From Rugalucina vietnamica (lineage: Eukaryota > Mollusca > Bivalvia > Lucinida > Lucinidae), in assembly GCA_964017185.1 (NCBI GenBank), contig OZ024874.1:49008856-49072855 (forward strand): DNA of 64,000 bases, given 5' to 3'. Positions 24,001 through 34,381 of the stretch are shown here, one piece after another (the first letter of the stretch is position 1; every line of letters begins with the position of its first letter). The notes under the pieces were generated by a model. The model made no database searches. It had not been told where the DNA came from and saw nothing but the letters and a program-made list of their open reading frames with translations. A program made the position numbers and the translations under genes.

Positions 24001-26372
24001 AAATCCATATTCAATTTGTTGTGGGATATTATTGAGCACGGAAGGAAAATTTTGAAATCTTGTTACAGTTTGGTAGCATCTTGTGCTTTTTTTTATATTT
24101 TTGATGGGCAGTTAGAACTGCATTACCGAATAATTAAGCATCTAGCATGTCTAGGGGGCAAAATATTGTTGTGTGGTTGAAAATGTTCATGTAAGAGACA
24201 CAAATGCCAAAAAACTTCACCAAAAAGGGTTGGATTTTATTAGCTCACCTGAGCCGATAGGCTCACAAGGTGAGCTTATAGGATGGCCATGATCCGGCGT
24301 CCGTCCGTCCGTCGTCTGTCCGTCCGTCCACAATTTCAAAGATCTTCTTCTCTGAAACCGCTTGGCCAACCAAAGCCAAATTTTATATGAAGCATGTATA
24401 GGCAGGGGGGACCAATGTGTATATAAGAAATCCAGGTCACATGACCAAGATGGTCGCCATGCCCATATATGGTAAAAACCCTTCAAAAATCTTCTTCTCC
24501 AGAACCGGGTGACTGATTTCAACGAAACTTGGCATGAAGCATTGATGGCTCAAGCACTACAATGTATATATAAATCATGACCCTGTGATGACCTTGACCT
24601 ACATGTATTTTACGGCAAGGTCAACATAGGTCGCCAATGCATTTGAATGGGGAAAACTTTTAAAATGTCATTTAAAGTGAAAGTCTTGCAGGAAATGGGC
24701 AGTAGGACTGAATATTAATGATTCTGAAAAAGATTGGACCCCAGGGGCTCATATGCCCCCACCCTGGGGCAATATACATGTATATTACCATAATATTCAA
24801 ACATCATCTCCTCTGAAACCGCTTGGCCAATCAAAGCCAAATTTTATGTGAAGCATCAATAGGAAGGGGTAATCAATGTGTATATAAATAATCCAGGTCA
24901 CATGACCAAGATGGCCGCAATGCCCATATACGGTAAAAACCCTTCAAAAATCTTCTCCAGAACCGGTGGATCAATTTCAAAGAAACTTGGCATGAAGCAT
25001 CAATGGCTCAAGTACTACAATGTATATATAAATCATGACCCTGTGATGACCTTGACCTTTTTTTACGGCAAGGTCAACATAGGTCGCCAATGCATTTGAA
25101 TAGGGAAAACTTTTAAAATGTCATTTAAAGTGAAAGTCTTGCAGGAAATGGGCAGTAGGACTGAATATTAATGATTCTGAAAAAAATGGACCCCAGGGGC
25201 TCATGTGCCCCCCACCCCGGGGCAATATACATGTATATTACCATAATATTCAAACATCTTCTCCTCTGAAACCGCTTGGCGAATCAAAGCCAAATTTTAT
25301 GTGAAGCATCTATGGAATGGGGGAATTAATGTATTTATAAATTATCTAGTTCACAGGACCAAGATGGCTGCCATGCCCATATAAGGTAAAAACCCTTCAA
25401 AAATCTTCTTCTCCGAATCTGGTGGACCGATTTCAAAGAAACTTGGCATGAAGCACCAATGGCTGAAGTACTACAATGTGTATATAAATTATGACCCTGT
25501 GGTGACCTTGACCTATTTTAAGACAAGGTCAACATAGGTCGCCAATGCATTGGAATTGGGAAAACTTTTAAAAAGTCATTTGAGGTGAAAATCTTGCAGG
25601 AAATGGGTAAGAGGACTAAATATTAATGATTCTGAAAAAAAATGGACCTAAGGGCTCATATGCCCACACCCGGAGGCAATATACATGTATATTACCATAA
25701 TATTCAAACATCTTCTCCTCTAAAACCACTTGGCCAATTGAAGCCAAATTTTATGTGAAGCATCTATAGGATGGGGGAACCAATGTATATATTAATAATC
25801 TAGGTCACATGACCAAGATGGCCGCCATGCCCATATATGGTAAAAACCCTTCAAATATCTTCTTCTCTGAAACCAATAGATTGACTTCAATGAAACTTGG
25901 CGTGAAGCATCCATGGCTATAGTACTACAATGTATATATAAATCATGACCCTGTGATGACCTTGACCAAGTTTATGGCAAGGTCAACATGGGTTGCCCAT
26001 GCATTTGAATGGGAAAAACTGTTAAAATGTCATTTGAAGGGAAAAGCCAGCAAGAAATTGGCAAATGGACAGAATATTGATTATTCTGAAAAAAGGAAAC
26101 GGCCCAAGGGCTTTATCTGCCCCTGCACTGGGGTTAAATACCATAATATTCAAACATGTTTATTGGTATATGCAGCAGACTCAGGTGAGCGTTTACAGGA
26201 CCATTGGTCCTCTGGTTTCTAGTTTTGGCCCAACAGATGGAAATTTTAACAGATAAATTCCAATGACCTATAGTTATAATACATCCAGGATTGGTAGGGT
26301 GTGGTTAGAGGCAACATTACAAATGTAACACAGACAATGACCCTTTTTATCACTTTATATGATATATTATAT

Positions 26373-26419
<47 letters not shown>

Positions 26420-27318
26420 TTTTATTCCATCTTGGATTTTACACATGCTGAAAGTGAGTTTTGTCATGTCACTGTTTTTCTGATGCTGTGACATATGAGG
26501 AAAACATATTTGTATAATGTATACCCCATTATACTCCACATTTATATAGTAAAACTGGGGTAAACAGGGGAATACCTATTTTGCATTTGGTCCAAAACAT
26601 AAATTGTGGGTACTCACAATCTATATACATGTATTGAGCAATAATATTAAAAATATCAGAAATTTTCTGATGAAATTTTCAATTTTTACGACTGAAAAAA
26701 ATCTGAACAAGTTTTCATAATGACCTTTCAATTACAGCCTGAACTCAAAGATGCTTTGAAGAAAATCTGCACAGGAATCTACGATAAAGGGGGGATAATC
26801 CGTAACATGGAGAATCTCGGTCTCAGAGAACTTCCATTCATGATAAAAATCCACAAGAAAAAGAATTACCAAGGAAAGTAAGTACAATAGTACATAGGGA
26901 ATCAGAATCTGAAACTGTTGAAACTTGGATAGCAAATCTTCCTCAACCTCTTTATGACACAGTTCAATTTAAATTGGTTTTAAAAAAAAACACATTTACC
27001 GACCATAATTCGTGGCTCCATTCATCTTATCGATTCCAATTTTTCTTTTTCAGTTACTTCATCATAAAGTTTGACAGTTCTGTACAAGCAATGCAGGACT
27101 TACAACGGATATACAAAAATGATGAAAACATTATCAGAACTGGTATAATTCTGAACCAGGAAGAACCACTACGACCATGTGTTGGTGGAAAACAGTGTCT
27201 GTTTGGAGAAATTTCACTTCCTGAATATGACAAAATGGCTTACAAAAAAAGGGTTTATGGAAAAATGAAGTTTCCCAAGTCAGAAGCAGTGCCTGAGAAA
27301 GTGAAAATAAGAAAATGA
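15044..27318 (+). CDS. MRPS6: Mitochondrial ribosomal protein bS6m (three exons, 150 aa)
   Basis: A small-subunit mitoribosome protein that binds rRNA with bS18m. Exons: 15044-15091 (MPPYELSVIVRSALQR), 26738-26877, 27054-27318; 453 nt with consistent phases and GT-AG borders. Exon 1 matches the S6 start pattern MPxYEL and joins directly to PELKDALKKICTGIYDKGG, then IIRNMENLGLRELPF, the diagnostic S6 helix-loop (human: GGIVRNLENLGERALPY). Exon 3 begins YFIIKFDSS (strand 3), then a helix and a basic tail longer than in human, for 150 aa against 125. No separate presequence. Start: the only ATG giving MPxYEL, in a good AAAATGC context. AATAAA is at 27355-27360, 37 nt past the stop. Intron 1 (15092-26737) is 11.6 kb of transposons; intron 2 is 176 nt. 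Confidence 0.93.
15778..15812. repeat. Poly(A) tract
   Basis: An A run with one C, inside element B. The Phe-rich antisense frames are artefacts. Confidence 0.9.
16013..17916. mobile_element. TIR element D, nested in B, with a CTCTTCGGATGATACA motif array
   Basis: A perfect 22-bp inverted repeat (GGGCTGTGGCAAGATAAAAT plus GG) bounds 1904 bp. ATAA on both sides (16009-16012, 17917-17920) is a plausible 4-bp target duplication. The interior has at least ten copies of CTCTTCGGATGATACA between 16541 and 17335, in both orientations. No transposase frame recognised. Confidence 0.82.
16541..17335. repeat. Dispersed CTCTTCGGATGATACA motif cluster
   Basis: Copies start near 16541, 16561, 16582, 16602, 16740, 16761, 16823, 17153 and 17319. 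Inverted copies (TGTATCGTCCGAAGAG) start near 16788 and 16808, next to a direct one, so a hairpin can form at 16788-16840. Some copies carry CTGACG or CGGACG variants. Confidence 0.85.
18801..19106 (+). pseudogene. Truncated SGNH/GDSL-hydrolase-like ORF inside element B
   Basis: The ORF opens MPLTIALYGDSYVSRL, whose GDS resembles block I of SGNH hydrolases, and continues with a protein-like stretch to about residue 68 (TLRPDDS). The remaining residues are low-information and the Asn, Gly and Asp/His blocks are missing, so it is at most an N-terminal fragment or first exon. A TTTAAAGAGG lies about 45 nt upstream of the ATG. Similar small SGNH proteins accompany some invertebrate mobile elements, so this may be cargo of element B. 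Confidence 0.5.
19527..20290. mobile_element. TTAA-flanked MITE F with about 100-bp TIRs
   Basis: TTAA lies at 19523-19526 and 20291-20294. The ends CCAGGTCAGAGAAACTCATG and, inverted, CAGGTCTAAAAAACTCAT extend into a shared ACATAATTATGTCAAA block with a TGTCAAAGGATAGAA hairpin. No coding capacity. TTAA duplication suggests a piggyBac- or Kolobok-type helper. Confidence 0.78.
20295..21920. other. Unassigned intronic DNA
   Basis: MRPS6 intron 1. Short, unconvincing ORFs only. A self-complementary patch with ATGCATACTGC-like words lies near 21520-21610. No repeat family was recognised. Confidence 0.4.
21921..22779 (-). repeat. Pearl/HINE-like tandem array, inverted relative to 13326-14418
   Basis: Inverted 12-bp ends TATGCCCCCAAC and GTTGGGGGCATA enclose about three units carrying ACCTTGTGTGCACAACTC, CTTTGAAGATATGCATGTGG and AATTTGAACTTAGTCA. 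These are the inverse of the units inside element A. A short (GTCCGTCC) stretch lies next to the left end. Confidence 0.75.
22821..23890. repeat. Pearl/HINE-like array, ATAGCCCCGCTTTG family
   Basis: A truncated head (22821-23014) is followed by a second copy starting TATAGCCCCGCTTTGAAAAA. Both show the hairpin GCCCCGC...GTGGGGGCTATA, then CCTTCCGT repeats, then five units of about 170 bp (TTGACAGAATCTGACCAAAT, GACAAGATCTAGCTTGGGAT). It ends near CAGGGCTATAG at 23865-23875. Confidence 0.75.
24241..26222 (+). repeat. Pearl/HINE-like array, CTCACCTGAGCC family, full copy
   Basis: Begins with the hairpin TAGCTCACCTGAGCC...GGCTCACAAGGTGAGC and a (CCGTCCGT) stretch. It continues with about four units of roughly 450 bp (CTCTGAAACCGCTTGGCCAA, GGTCACATGACCAAGATGG, GACCTTGACC) and ends CAGGTGAGCGTTTACAGGAC before TTTCTAG. 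An opposite-strand copy is at 36573-38075, with fragments at 7776 and 45115. Lies in MRPS6 intron 1. Confidence 0.8.
26370..26424. repeat. (TTTA)n microsatellite
   Basis: About 13 TTTA units in MRPS6 intron 1. Confidence 0.95.
26498..26722. repeat. MITE family 2 copy
   Basis: Contains AACATATTTGTATAATGTAT, GGGGAATACC and ACTCACAATCTATATAC, ending GTTTTCATAATGACC only 15 nt before MRPS6 exon 2. It may provide part of the intron's branch-point region. Confidence 0.65.
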
Positions 27319-27434
27319 GTGAATTTAAGTGATTTTGTATTTTCTAATCTTATTAATAAATGTATAATATGTGCTGAATTGAGTGCACATGTCTTCAAAA
27401 CCAAGGTCCTGGTCGCAGATAAAAATCCTGCTGC

Positions 27435-27500
27435 TGCCTGCTGCAGACTTGTGTCCTTGAGCAAGACATTACCTCCACAAAGTACTTGTGTCCTTGAGCA
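27435..27500. repeat. SINE-tail fragment with TGTCCTTGAGCAA
   Basis: GTGTCCTTGAGCAA occurs twice here in the MRPS6 3' flank. The same string is part of the SINE at 59455-59616 (inverse orientation). Confidence 0.5.
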
Positions 27501-27831
27501 AAATCATTATGAACTTGCCCATGCAATATACAGAGAATTTTTTCAAGAGCAAAAATTGAAAATTCCATTGGAATTTTTATTCTTTTTAGTTTTAATACTT
27601 CTCCTCAAAACATAGATCGTGTGTACACGTTAGAACTGCCTGGGTGAGGAGGGAATAACGAGAACCGTCTCGCCAACGAGAACTGCCTTGGCGAGGCGGT
27701 TCTAACAAGTACCCACAATCTATGTTTTGGAGCAAAAGTAAGAAAAATAGGTATACCCCTGCATACCCCAGTTTTGCATATAAAAGTGGGGTTTAAGAGG
27801 GTATACATTTTAGACATGTTTTCCTGATGAC
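27500..27831. repeat. MITE family 2, long fold-back copy
   Basis: From CATGCAATATACAGAG through AACATAGATCGTGTGTACAC, a GC-rich GAACTGCCTTGGCGAGGCGG centre and ACCCACAATCTATGTTTTGG to ACATGTTTTCCTGATG. The central arms pair over about 20 bp each side. Confidence 0.75.
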
Positions 27832-28046
27832 ATCAATTTTTAAAGCTCCTCCATACAGCCCACTGACTGTACTGGTTTAATACCCATGGACAATGACCAA
27901 ACATGACTGAACAATAATTGTTGACATTAAATCAAACAAGCAAACAAATGTTGTATCCTGTATACGGTCTTCATGCAAATGAAAGTAACTAAGTATTGGG
28001 TGTGTTCTCGGGCTTCTCTAGTCATTCAAATGAGACTATAAATGTG

Positions 28047-28284
28047 CTGCCTCATGGGAAAACCAACAAATGTGGTTTTCAAACAGGCTGGACACAAACA
28101 GAGCTGTACAAGCACAGAAGTTGGCTTGAAGCTGGAAATTTTGGATTTAGAAAGTAGAGGAATTGTACTAACCGTGTAGCGAAAACAAAAGCGCTGATCA
28201 GCTTTGCAGTAATTGCACTGCGAAGCTGATCAGCACCGTTGTTTTCGCATATGCAGATTGATTGTTTTCCCATGATGTGGCTCC
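28047..28284. mobile_element. MITE family 1 copy
   Basis: Ends GAAAACCAACAAATGTGG and GATTGTTTTCCCATGATGTG are inverted. The inner hairpin is GCTGATCAGCTTTGCAGTAA...GCGAAGCTGATCAGC between GCGAAAACAA arms. A SINE-tail-like TCTAGTCATTCAAATGAGAC lies just before it. Confidence 0.75.
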
Positions 28285-28436
28285 AATGAAGGTCTCTATT
28301 CCTCAATATGACATTAGCTGTTGAGTGGGATGCAAAACATGAAATCAACCTACCAACAGAAGACCTAGAAGCTTTGGCTTAGTGTTTAAGCTACTCATCC
28401 TCTTAATAATTCAGGGGTCAGGTTGGACATAGACAT

Positions 28437-28699
28437 TATGAAAACTTGCCTATGCAATTTATAGAGATTATTTTCAGCTGTAAAAATTCACAATTCATTG
28501 GAAAAACTTTGATATTTTCAATATGTTTGCTCAAAACGTTGATTATGGGTTATCATTAGAACCACATTGGCAAGGTGGTTCTAACGCGTACCCACAATCT
28601 ATGTTTTGAGCAAAAAAAAAGAAATATATTTTTTAAAATTCTACTGAAAAGAAAATTTTCAATTTTTACAACTGGATAAAAATCTAGTTTTCGTAATGG
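28437..28699. repeat. MITE family 2 copy with both ends alike
   Basis: TATGAAAACTTGCCTATGCA at the left and GTTTTCGTAATGGA at the right are inverse. The core GGTTATCATTAGAACCACAT pairs with GGTGGTTCTAACGCGTACCC. The whole copy can fold back. Confidence 0.7.
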
Positions 28700-29050
28700 A
28701 GTAGTGTTTAAGCTACTCACCCTGTTAATCAGGGGTCAGGTTGTATCTGGTGCTTCTCCAGTCTTTTGCATGAGACTCGAAATGGAGGTCTGGATGCTAA
28801 CTTTAAGCACTTAACCAATTAACACAGAAGATCTGTCCCTGGCCTTGGGATTTTCAAACAGATTTGTCACAATATGGGCTCCACATAAGCAGAAAATGGC
28901 TATGCAGTCTTCAAAGTTTGACTTCACTAAATAGGGATATTGCACTACTTAACAAATACAGTAGCTGAGAAACTGGACTGTAAATTGGATTTTGTGAAAG
29001 TGATATCTCTTGATTTGGCTCGTTTAAGCCTAGATGCATGTTAAAAATCC
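28700..29050. other. SINE-tail-like fragments and unassigned DNA
   Basis: TCAGGGGTCAGGTTG occurs both here and at 28412-28426, and CTTCTCCAGTCTTTTGCATGAG resembles the tail at 29457. Remains of SINEs; nothing coding. Confidence 0.4.
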
Positions 29051-29054
29051 ATAG

Positions 29055-29057
<3 letters not shown>

Positions 29058-29111
<54 letters not shown>
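29058..29111. repeat. (GT)n microsatellite
   Basis: About 27 uninterrupted GT units. Confidence 0.97.
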
Positions 29112-29113
<2 letters not shown>

Positions 29114-29249
29114 AGTCAAAAAGCTTGATGTCTGAAATGAAAAACCTTTTTAGTGGACAAAGAATGTCAGCATTAGGTTAACAATTCTGACCTCTATAAC
29201 TCGTTACACACTATGGATAGTTTGTACTTATCAAGTCAACTCAAGATGA

Positions 29250-29350
29250 ACATCTGTCACCAACATGACAGGCATGCACCAACCGAGGATCAAACCTGCA
29301 ACCTCCTGTTTTCAAAGCGAATATGCCATCCATTAGACCACAAAGGCTGC
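29250..29350 (-). repeat. tRNA-like sequence (SINE head or tRNA pseudogene)
   Basis: On the - strand CCTTTGTGGTCTAATGGATG resembles an A box and GCAGGTTTGATCCTCGG a B box, about 35 nt apart. The acceptor stem does not pair well, so not a functional tRNA. Confidence 0.5.
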
Positions 29351-29384
29351 TTGTGTCTATTGTTTGACCCCTAAACCACTTTGA

Positions 29385-29503
29385 CCTCTAAACCACTGCA
29401 CACTCAAAGGGGGCAATGAGAGGCCTCCCTGGCAGGGGTTGTGGGTTTGATCCTGGACTTTTCCAGTCTTTTGGATAAGACTAAATCTATGTCCCATCTC
29501 CAT
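29385..29503 (+). repeat. SINE fragment with B-box-like GGGTTTGATCCTGG
   Basis: GTTGTGGGTTTGATCCTGG is followed by CTTTTCCAGTCTTTTGGATAAG, like the tail fragments at 28005 and 28745. A MITE family 1 copy begins immediately after. Confidence 0.5.
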
Positions 29504-29741
29504 ATGAGCCGCCACACAAGAAAACCGGTCTTCGGGGTTTCCAACCAGGTCTGACACAAACCATACTGTGCAGTCATTAAAGAGGGCTAGACGCTTGAAA
29601 TTTTGGATTTAAGTAGAAGAGGAATTGTACTATAGGAGTAGCGAAAATAAAGGTGCTGATCAGCTTTGCAGTTACTGCACAGCTGATCTGCGCCTCTTTT
29701 TTCGCATAGGCAAAATCCTGTTTTCTCATGACGCAGCTCAT
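29504..29741. mobile_element. MITE family 1 copy
   Basis: TATGAGCCGCCACACAAGAA at the left is inverse to TTTTCTCATGACGCAGCTCA at the right. The inner hairpin GCTGATCAGC...GCACAGCTGATCTGC is kept. Confidence 0.75.
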
Positions 29742-31007
29742 TGAGTGGGATGAAAAACTTGATGTCAACCAACCAAAGGGGCAAATGAAATTCTAATCAA
29801 TAACCTGTGATTCTGCAATAGAAGGGTTTGAAATTTCAGACCACAAAGTTGATTCATGTTATAAGATTTTTATTGATATTTAACGAGGATAAAGCTTAAT
29901 ACAATCCTATCATTAAACTGATTCAGGTCAGAATTTTTTTATCTTCAGGTTTACAGATTCCCCTACCCTAAATTTTCAAAAATGAAATAAAAATAAAATG
30001 AAAATTTATTTTTATTTTATTTTCCTTCAGATTATCTCAAATTGATAAAAAATCAAATGAAAAATACTTCAACTTGCATTTTAGCATATAAACTGTGTAT
30101 GTACATATATGAAGGCATAATCACTTTTTAGACACAACTTGTGCTATTATCTTGGAAGAATGACTGACTTTCAATATAGTTTCTTGACATTCTTTAATTA
30201 TCTTCACATTGGTCATTTTAAGGTATTGCAAGAAATAAAAAAAATCTTGCCTTATTTAAGTATTTTAGAGAGATTCAAAAGTTTTGTGTCTTTTATTTCC
30301 TCCTTTGTATCAAGACTTTTCCCCAAAAAAGATCTGTAAACCAGAAAATAAAAAAAAAAAATCTGGCCTCAGTCTGGATATCCAAAGACAAAAAACACAA
30401 CAGGGAACAACCAACACAGAAAAAATCAATGAACGATGTAGGATGCAAGCAAATACATGTCTGATCAGTGATAAGATGTTCCTAAACAAGTCTTTTCTCC
30501 ATATTGTCGCCTAATGATTTTATCTGTGTTGGATTTTCTCTGTCACATTGCTGTGAGATTTAAGCATACCATATTTACTCCAATTAGCGTACAGTGTGCT
30601 TACATTTTCAAGAGTCAAGGTAACAAAATATCATTCTAATTAGTGCACACTACTAATGAAAACACAAACAGCTGAAATTATCATGTCAAAAGTATCACTG
30701 ATGATGTCATTTAAGTGTTTCAATGGTTGCAAAATGTAGTTACTGGTATGATCATTTAACATTAACTTTTAATGTATTAAACAGTTTAATGTGAAAATTT
30801 GGGATAAAATACCAATATGCTGGTCGAATAATGTGCGCTTCTGCACATTTTTTTTTTAAAAGACCAGGTTGTGCGCATTTTTGGAGCATGTGTGCTAATT
30901 AGAATGAATACAGTAATTTAATTTTACAGTGATAATCTAGAACCTTAATTATACTCATCAAAGTTTGACTAGTATATAGGGCTATGAAGAATCAAAACAA
31001 GTTTTTA
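29742..31007. other. Unassigned AT-rich intergenic DNA
   Basis: Between MITE and SINE copies. Short ORFs (66-76 codons, 30139-30514) look random. TTTTATTTTTATTTTATTTT-type low complexity near 30000. Confidence 0.4.
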
Positions 31008-31360
31008 ACAAGATGTCCTCGTGGTCAAGGGACTAAGGTTACTGATTTCATCACCACACTAAATCATTTGAGCCACCTCGTGGAAAAACCAAAAATGTGG
31101 TTTCCGAACAGGTCTGCCACAAACCGGCCTGTACAGCTACAGAAGCAGGCTAGAAGCTTGAAATTTTTTGAGAGGAGGAATTGTACTATCCGAGAAGCGA
31201 AAACAAAGGCGCTGATCAGCTTCGCGGTTACCGCGAAGCTGGTCTGCGCCTTTGTTTTCGCCTATGCAGATTGTTGGTTTTCCCATGGGGCGGCTCATTT
31301 GATCATCTCATTGCTGTGTCCAGTGTGGGTTAAAACCCTGCCTGGTGCACATGCAAGTAG
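31008..31360 (+). mobile_element. tRNA-derived SINE split by a MITE
   Basis: Left part 31008-31068 (TCCTCGTGGTCAAGGGACTA) and right part 31299-31360 (GATCATCTCATTGCTGTGTC, GTGGGTTAAAACCCTGCC) together match the SINE at 4185-4408 read on its - strand. The MITE family 1 copy at 31069-31298 interrupts it between the A and B boxes. Confidence 0.75.
31069..31298. mobile_element. MITE family 1, well preserved copy
   Basis: TGAGCCACCTCGTGGAAAAA at the left is inverse to TTTTCCCATGGGGCGGCTCA at the right. The inner GCTTCGCGGTTACCGCGAAGC is a perfect hairpin between GCGAAAACAAAGGCG arms. Its insertion into a SINE fixes the element ends. Confidence 0.85.
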
Positions 31361-31441
31361 GTGAGGTGTTTTTCTTTGGTAATTCTTGTTTTCAAACCAT
31401 CTACTGACTGGACGTACATTTAAAACTGTAGAACACAAAAA

Positions 31442-31595
31442 TGGGCCTTTGCGTGAGAAAACCAACAATGTGGGTTTCCGAGCAGGTTGGACGCAAACCG
31501 TATTGTACAGTCACAAAAGCAGGCTAGAAGTTTGAAATTCAGGACCTAAAAAGAAGACAGATTACATTGTCTGTGTAGTGAAAACTAGAAATTGG
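31442..31595. repeat. MITE family 1, left half only
   Basis: GTGAGAAAACCAACAATGTG, GCAGGTTGGACGCAAACCG and GTGTAGTGAAAAC are kept. The right half is missing where the pearl-like array at 31614 begins. Confidence 0.6.
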
Positions 31596-31613
31596 CTGCA
31601 AGCAAGGCTTTCA

Positions 31614-33912
31614 GTATACCCCCCGCAAAATTATCTGAAGCTGATGCACTACCAACCATTATTGTATATAAGTAATGGTCAAAAATGACTATGTTGAAAA
31701 ATGCTGTAAATTTGTCAAAAATTATTTTTTCAGCATCATTATTCTTCATGCACATCTTCAATATGTGTGGAACATGTCTGCAAAGTATTGAAAAGAAATA
31801 CTGAAAGCCCTAGGAGAAGTTGATTTCACAAACTATGAACTACCAACCATTATTGTATATAAGCAATGGTCAAAAAATGGCTATGTTGAAAAATGCTGTA
31901 AATTTGTCAAAAATTATTTTTTCGGCATTATTATTCTTCATGCACATCTTCAATATGTGTGGAACATGTCTGCAAAGTATTGAAAAGAAATACTGAAAGC
32001 CCTAGGAGGAGTTGATTTCACAAACTATGCACTACCAACCATTTTTGAATATGGCAATTATCGAAAATTGGCTAAGTTCAAAATGCTGTAAATTTGCCAA
32101 AATTCATTTTTTCAGCACAATACTTCTTCATACACATCTTCAATATGTGTGGAACATGTCTGCAAAGTATCAAAAGAGAATATTGAAAGCTGTAGGAGGA
32201 GTTGATTTCACAAAGTATGCACTATTAGCACTATGGCAAACATTCCATGTACGAGGTATGGCAGAAAAGTTCGTAGACACTTCAGCTATCAGAAAAAGTA
32301 ACGCGTTGTTGAAGAAGCGTTTTGCATAATTTCAAGCAGCAATATCTTACGGGTATATTTCAGAAATTTTGTGCAATTTGAAGTAATAACAGGCTTGGTA
32401 TGACCACTTTCCTGCTTGAGGGTAGGGCCGTGCGGGGCAGGTGTCAAAACGTGATAAAATGTGACGATTTTCACATTCTGTTTTTGCCTGTGAAACGGCA
32501 CGGAAGTGTGCTGTAACGTTAAAATATTTTGATCCTCAAAGAATGTTCAATCCACAACGTTTTCTGAATGTTTGGGCCTTGGCGGCAGTACGTTTTGATA
32601 TTTGTGAATAAAATTTCAGACGCAGTCCAAAAAAATCGTTTGAAAAAATGGCGTAATTTTGACGTCGGAGAACAGCCGATAAGCATAAAATTGTGTGTTT
32701 TTGTTAAAGAAATCGCCAACAAACACGATGAAAATGATATAAACAACAACATAAAAGCTATCAGCTTGTCGGTCACTAGTTAACAAGTGGCAGAGTTGAT
32801 TTTTGGATGCTCGATAGATCATCTAAGATGATAAACAGCGGCGGAAGGGCACTCGTCTTACATTCTCAGCGAATGAAAATGGTTTCATATGTTCAACCGG
32901 TCATCAGAGAACTTGAGGACAGTTGGCATAGATCTACATTTGACAGCTGGATACACATAATAAAATTGTACCGATATCCAAGGACCCTATGTGGAATAAC
33001 TCTGGATCATCGTTTAAATTTGGTACAAATATATAAAGCACTGACAGCAATAAACTTCGAGTAACGTCACTGAGACGTTGACCCTTGCCCCGCTCCCGGT
33101 TAGGGAGGTGCACATAAAAGGCTGTAGAAGATGTCGTGTTGGCCAGATTTTCATAAAATTTCGTCTATTTGCTCATGAAATATTTTTGCAAACCCAGATA
33201 TATTCATTTTGACTGAATTTCTTTTCCTGTTGAAAATACTAATGGTGTCTACGAACTTTTCTGCCATACCTCGTATATAAGCAATGGTCAAAAAATGGCT
33301 ATGTTGAAAAATGCTGTAAATTTGTCAAAAATTATTTTTTCGGCATTATTATTCTTCATGCACATCTTCAATATGTGTGGAACATGTCTGCAAAGTACTG
33401 AAAAGAAATACTGAAAGCCCTAGGAGGAGTTGATTTCACAAACTATGCACTACCAACCATTTTTGAATATGGCAATTATCGAAAATTGGCTAAGTTCAAA
33501 ATGCTGTAAATTTGTCAAAATTCATTTTTTCAGCACAATACTTCTTCATGCACATCTTCAATATGTGTGGAACATGTCTGCAAAGTATCAAAAGAGAATA
33601 TTGAAAGCTGTAGGAGGAGTTGATTTCACAAAGTATGCACTATTAGCACTATGGCAAACATTCTATGTATAGGTTTAAAAAGTCCCATAACTCTTGCAAA
33701 ACTGACCCTTTGGCCCCTAAATTCATATCACACGTGTGTTGTCTAATGGTGCAGGTGTGTTGAAAATTTGAAGAACATCCGGCAAAAACTACTTAAGTTA
33801 TTCAGCAAAGATGTCAAAATGTTGACGGAATGACGGAATCACGGAATTACGGAATGACGGACAGGCTGAAAACAGTATACCCCCCTAAAACTTCGTTTTG
33901 CGGGGGGTATAA
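31614..33912. repeat. Pearl/HINE-like array with GTATACCCCCCGCAAAA ends, split by a mariner
   Basis: Ends GTATACCCCCCGCAAAA (31614) and TTTTGCGGGGGGTATA (33896) are inverted. Units of about 190 bp carry CACATCTTCAATATGTGTGG, AACATGTCTGCAAAGTATTG and GGAGGAGTTGATTTCACAAA. A (GACGGAAT) stretch at 33822-33862 precedes the right end. The mariner at 32252-33273 interrupts it. Confidence 0.8.
32252..33273 (+). mobile_element. Defective mariner-like transposon
   Basis: Perfect 29-bp TIRs (start CGAGGTATGGCAGAAAAGTT) are flanked by TA at 32250-32251 and 33274-33275. In 1022 bp only scraps of a transposase remain: an N-terminal-like GEQPISIKLCVFV near 32668 and a C-terminal-like STFDSWIHIIKLY near 32935, then out of frame QGPYVE followed by a stop. 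The DD34D region is missing. A 71-residue remnant frame opens at 32568. Non-functional. Confidence 0.88.
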
Positions 33913-34273
33913 CAAAGACACCAATCAGCTGTGCAGTTAGTGGCTCAGATATATTTAATATACATGTGTCAATGCATAAAACATATATAATACAAACAGT
34001 ATATCACAGGGTTTAATAAAACTATAAAGGCAAGTAAAATAGCAACAAAATGCTTATGTCACCAAAATTTTTTGTCATGGCCTTGTTGTATTTTCTTTTT
34101 ACCCACACAAATAAAGTAGATATAAGTGAAAATGTCAACTGTATCATAGGTTGAGCTATGACTAAAATTAGGAAAAGAAAATGTTGATCAGATTCAAGGA
34201 AAAAGAAATGGTATTTTGTCATGTAAATGTCAAGTCTTTTAAAAGAGCAGTTGAAAAAGTGATGGTTATTCAA
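33913..34273. other. Unassigned intergenic DNA
   Basis: AT-rich. AATCAGCTGTGCAGTTA at 33932 resembles the core of MITE family 1; otherwise nothing recognised. Confidence 0.35.
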
Positions 34274-34381
34274 AGCATACACACATGTCAAGTTACTGTT
34301 CTTTTTGAGTGCTGAAGGAATATGACTAGCATACACACATGTCAAGTTACTGTTCTTTATGAGTGCTGAAGGAATATGACT
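34274..34381. repeat. 54-bp tandem duplication
   Basis: Copies 34274-34327 and 34328-34381, starting AGCATACACACATGTCAAGT, differ by one base by eye (CTTTTT/CTTTAT). A T run follows. Confidence 0.9.
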
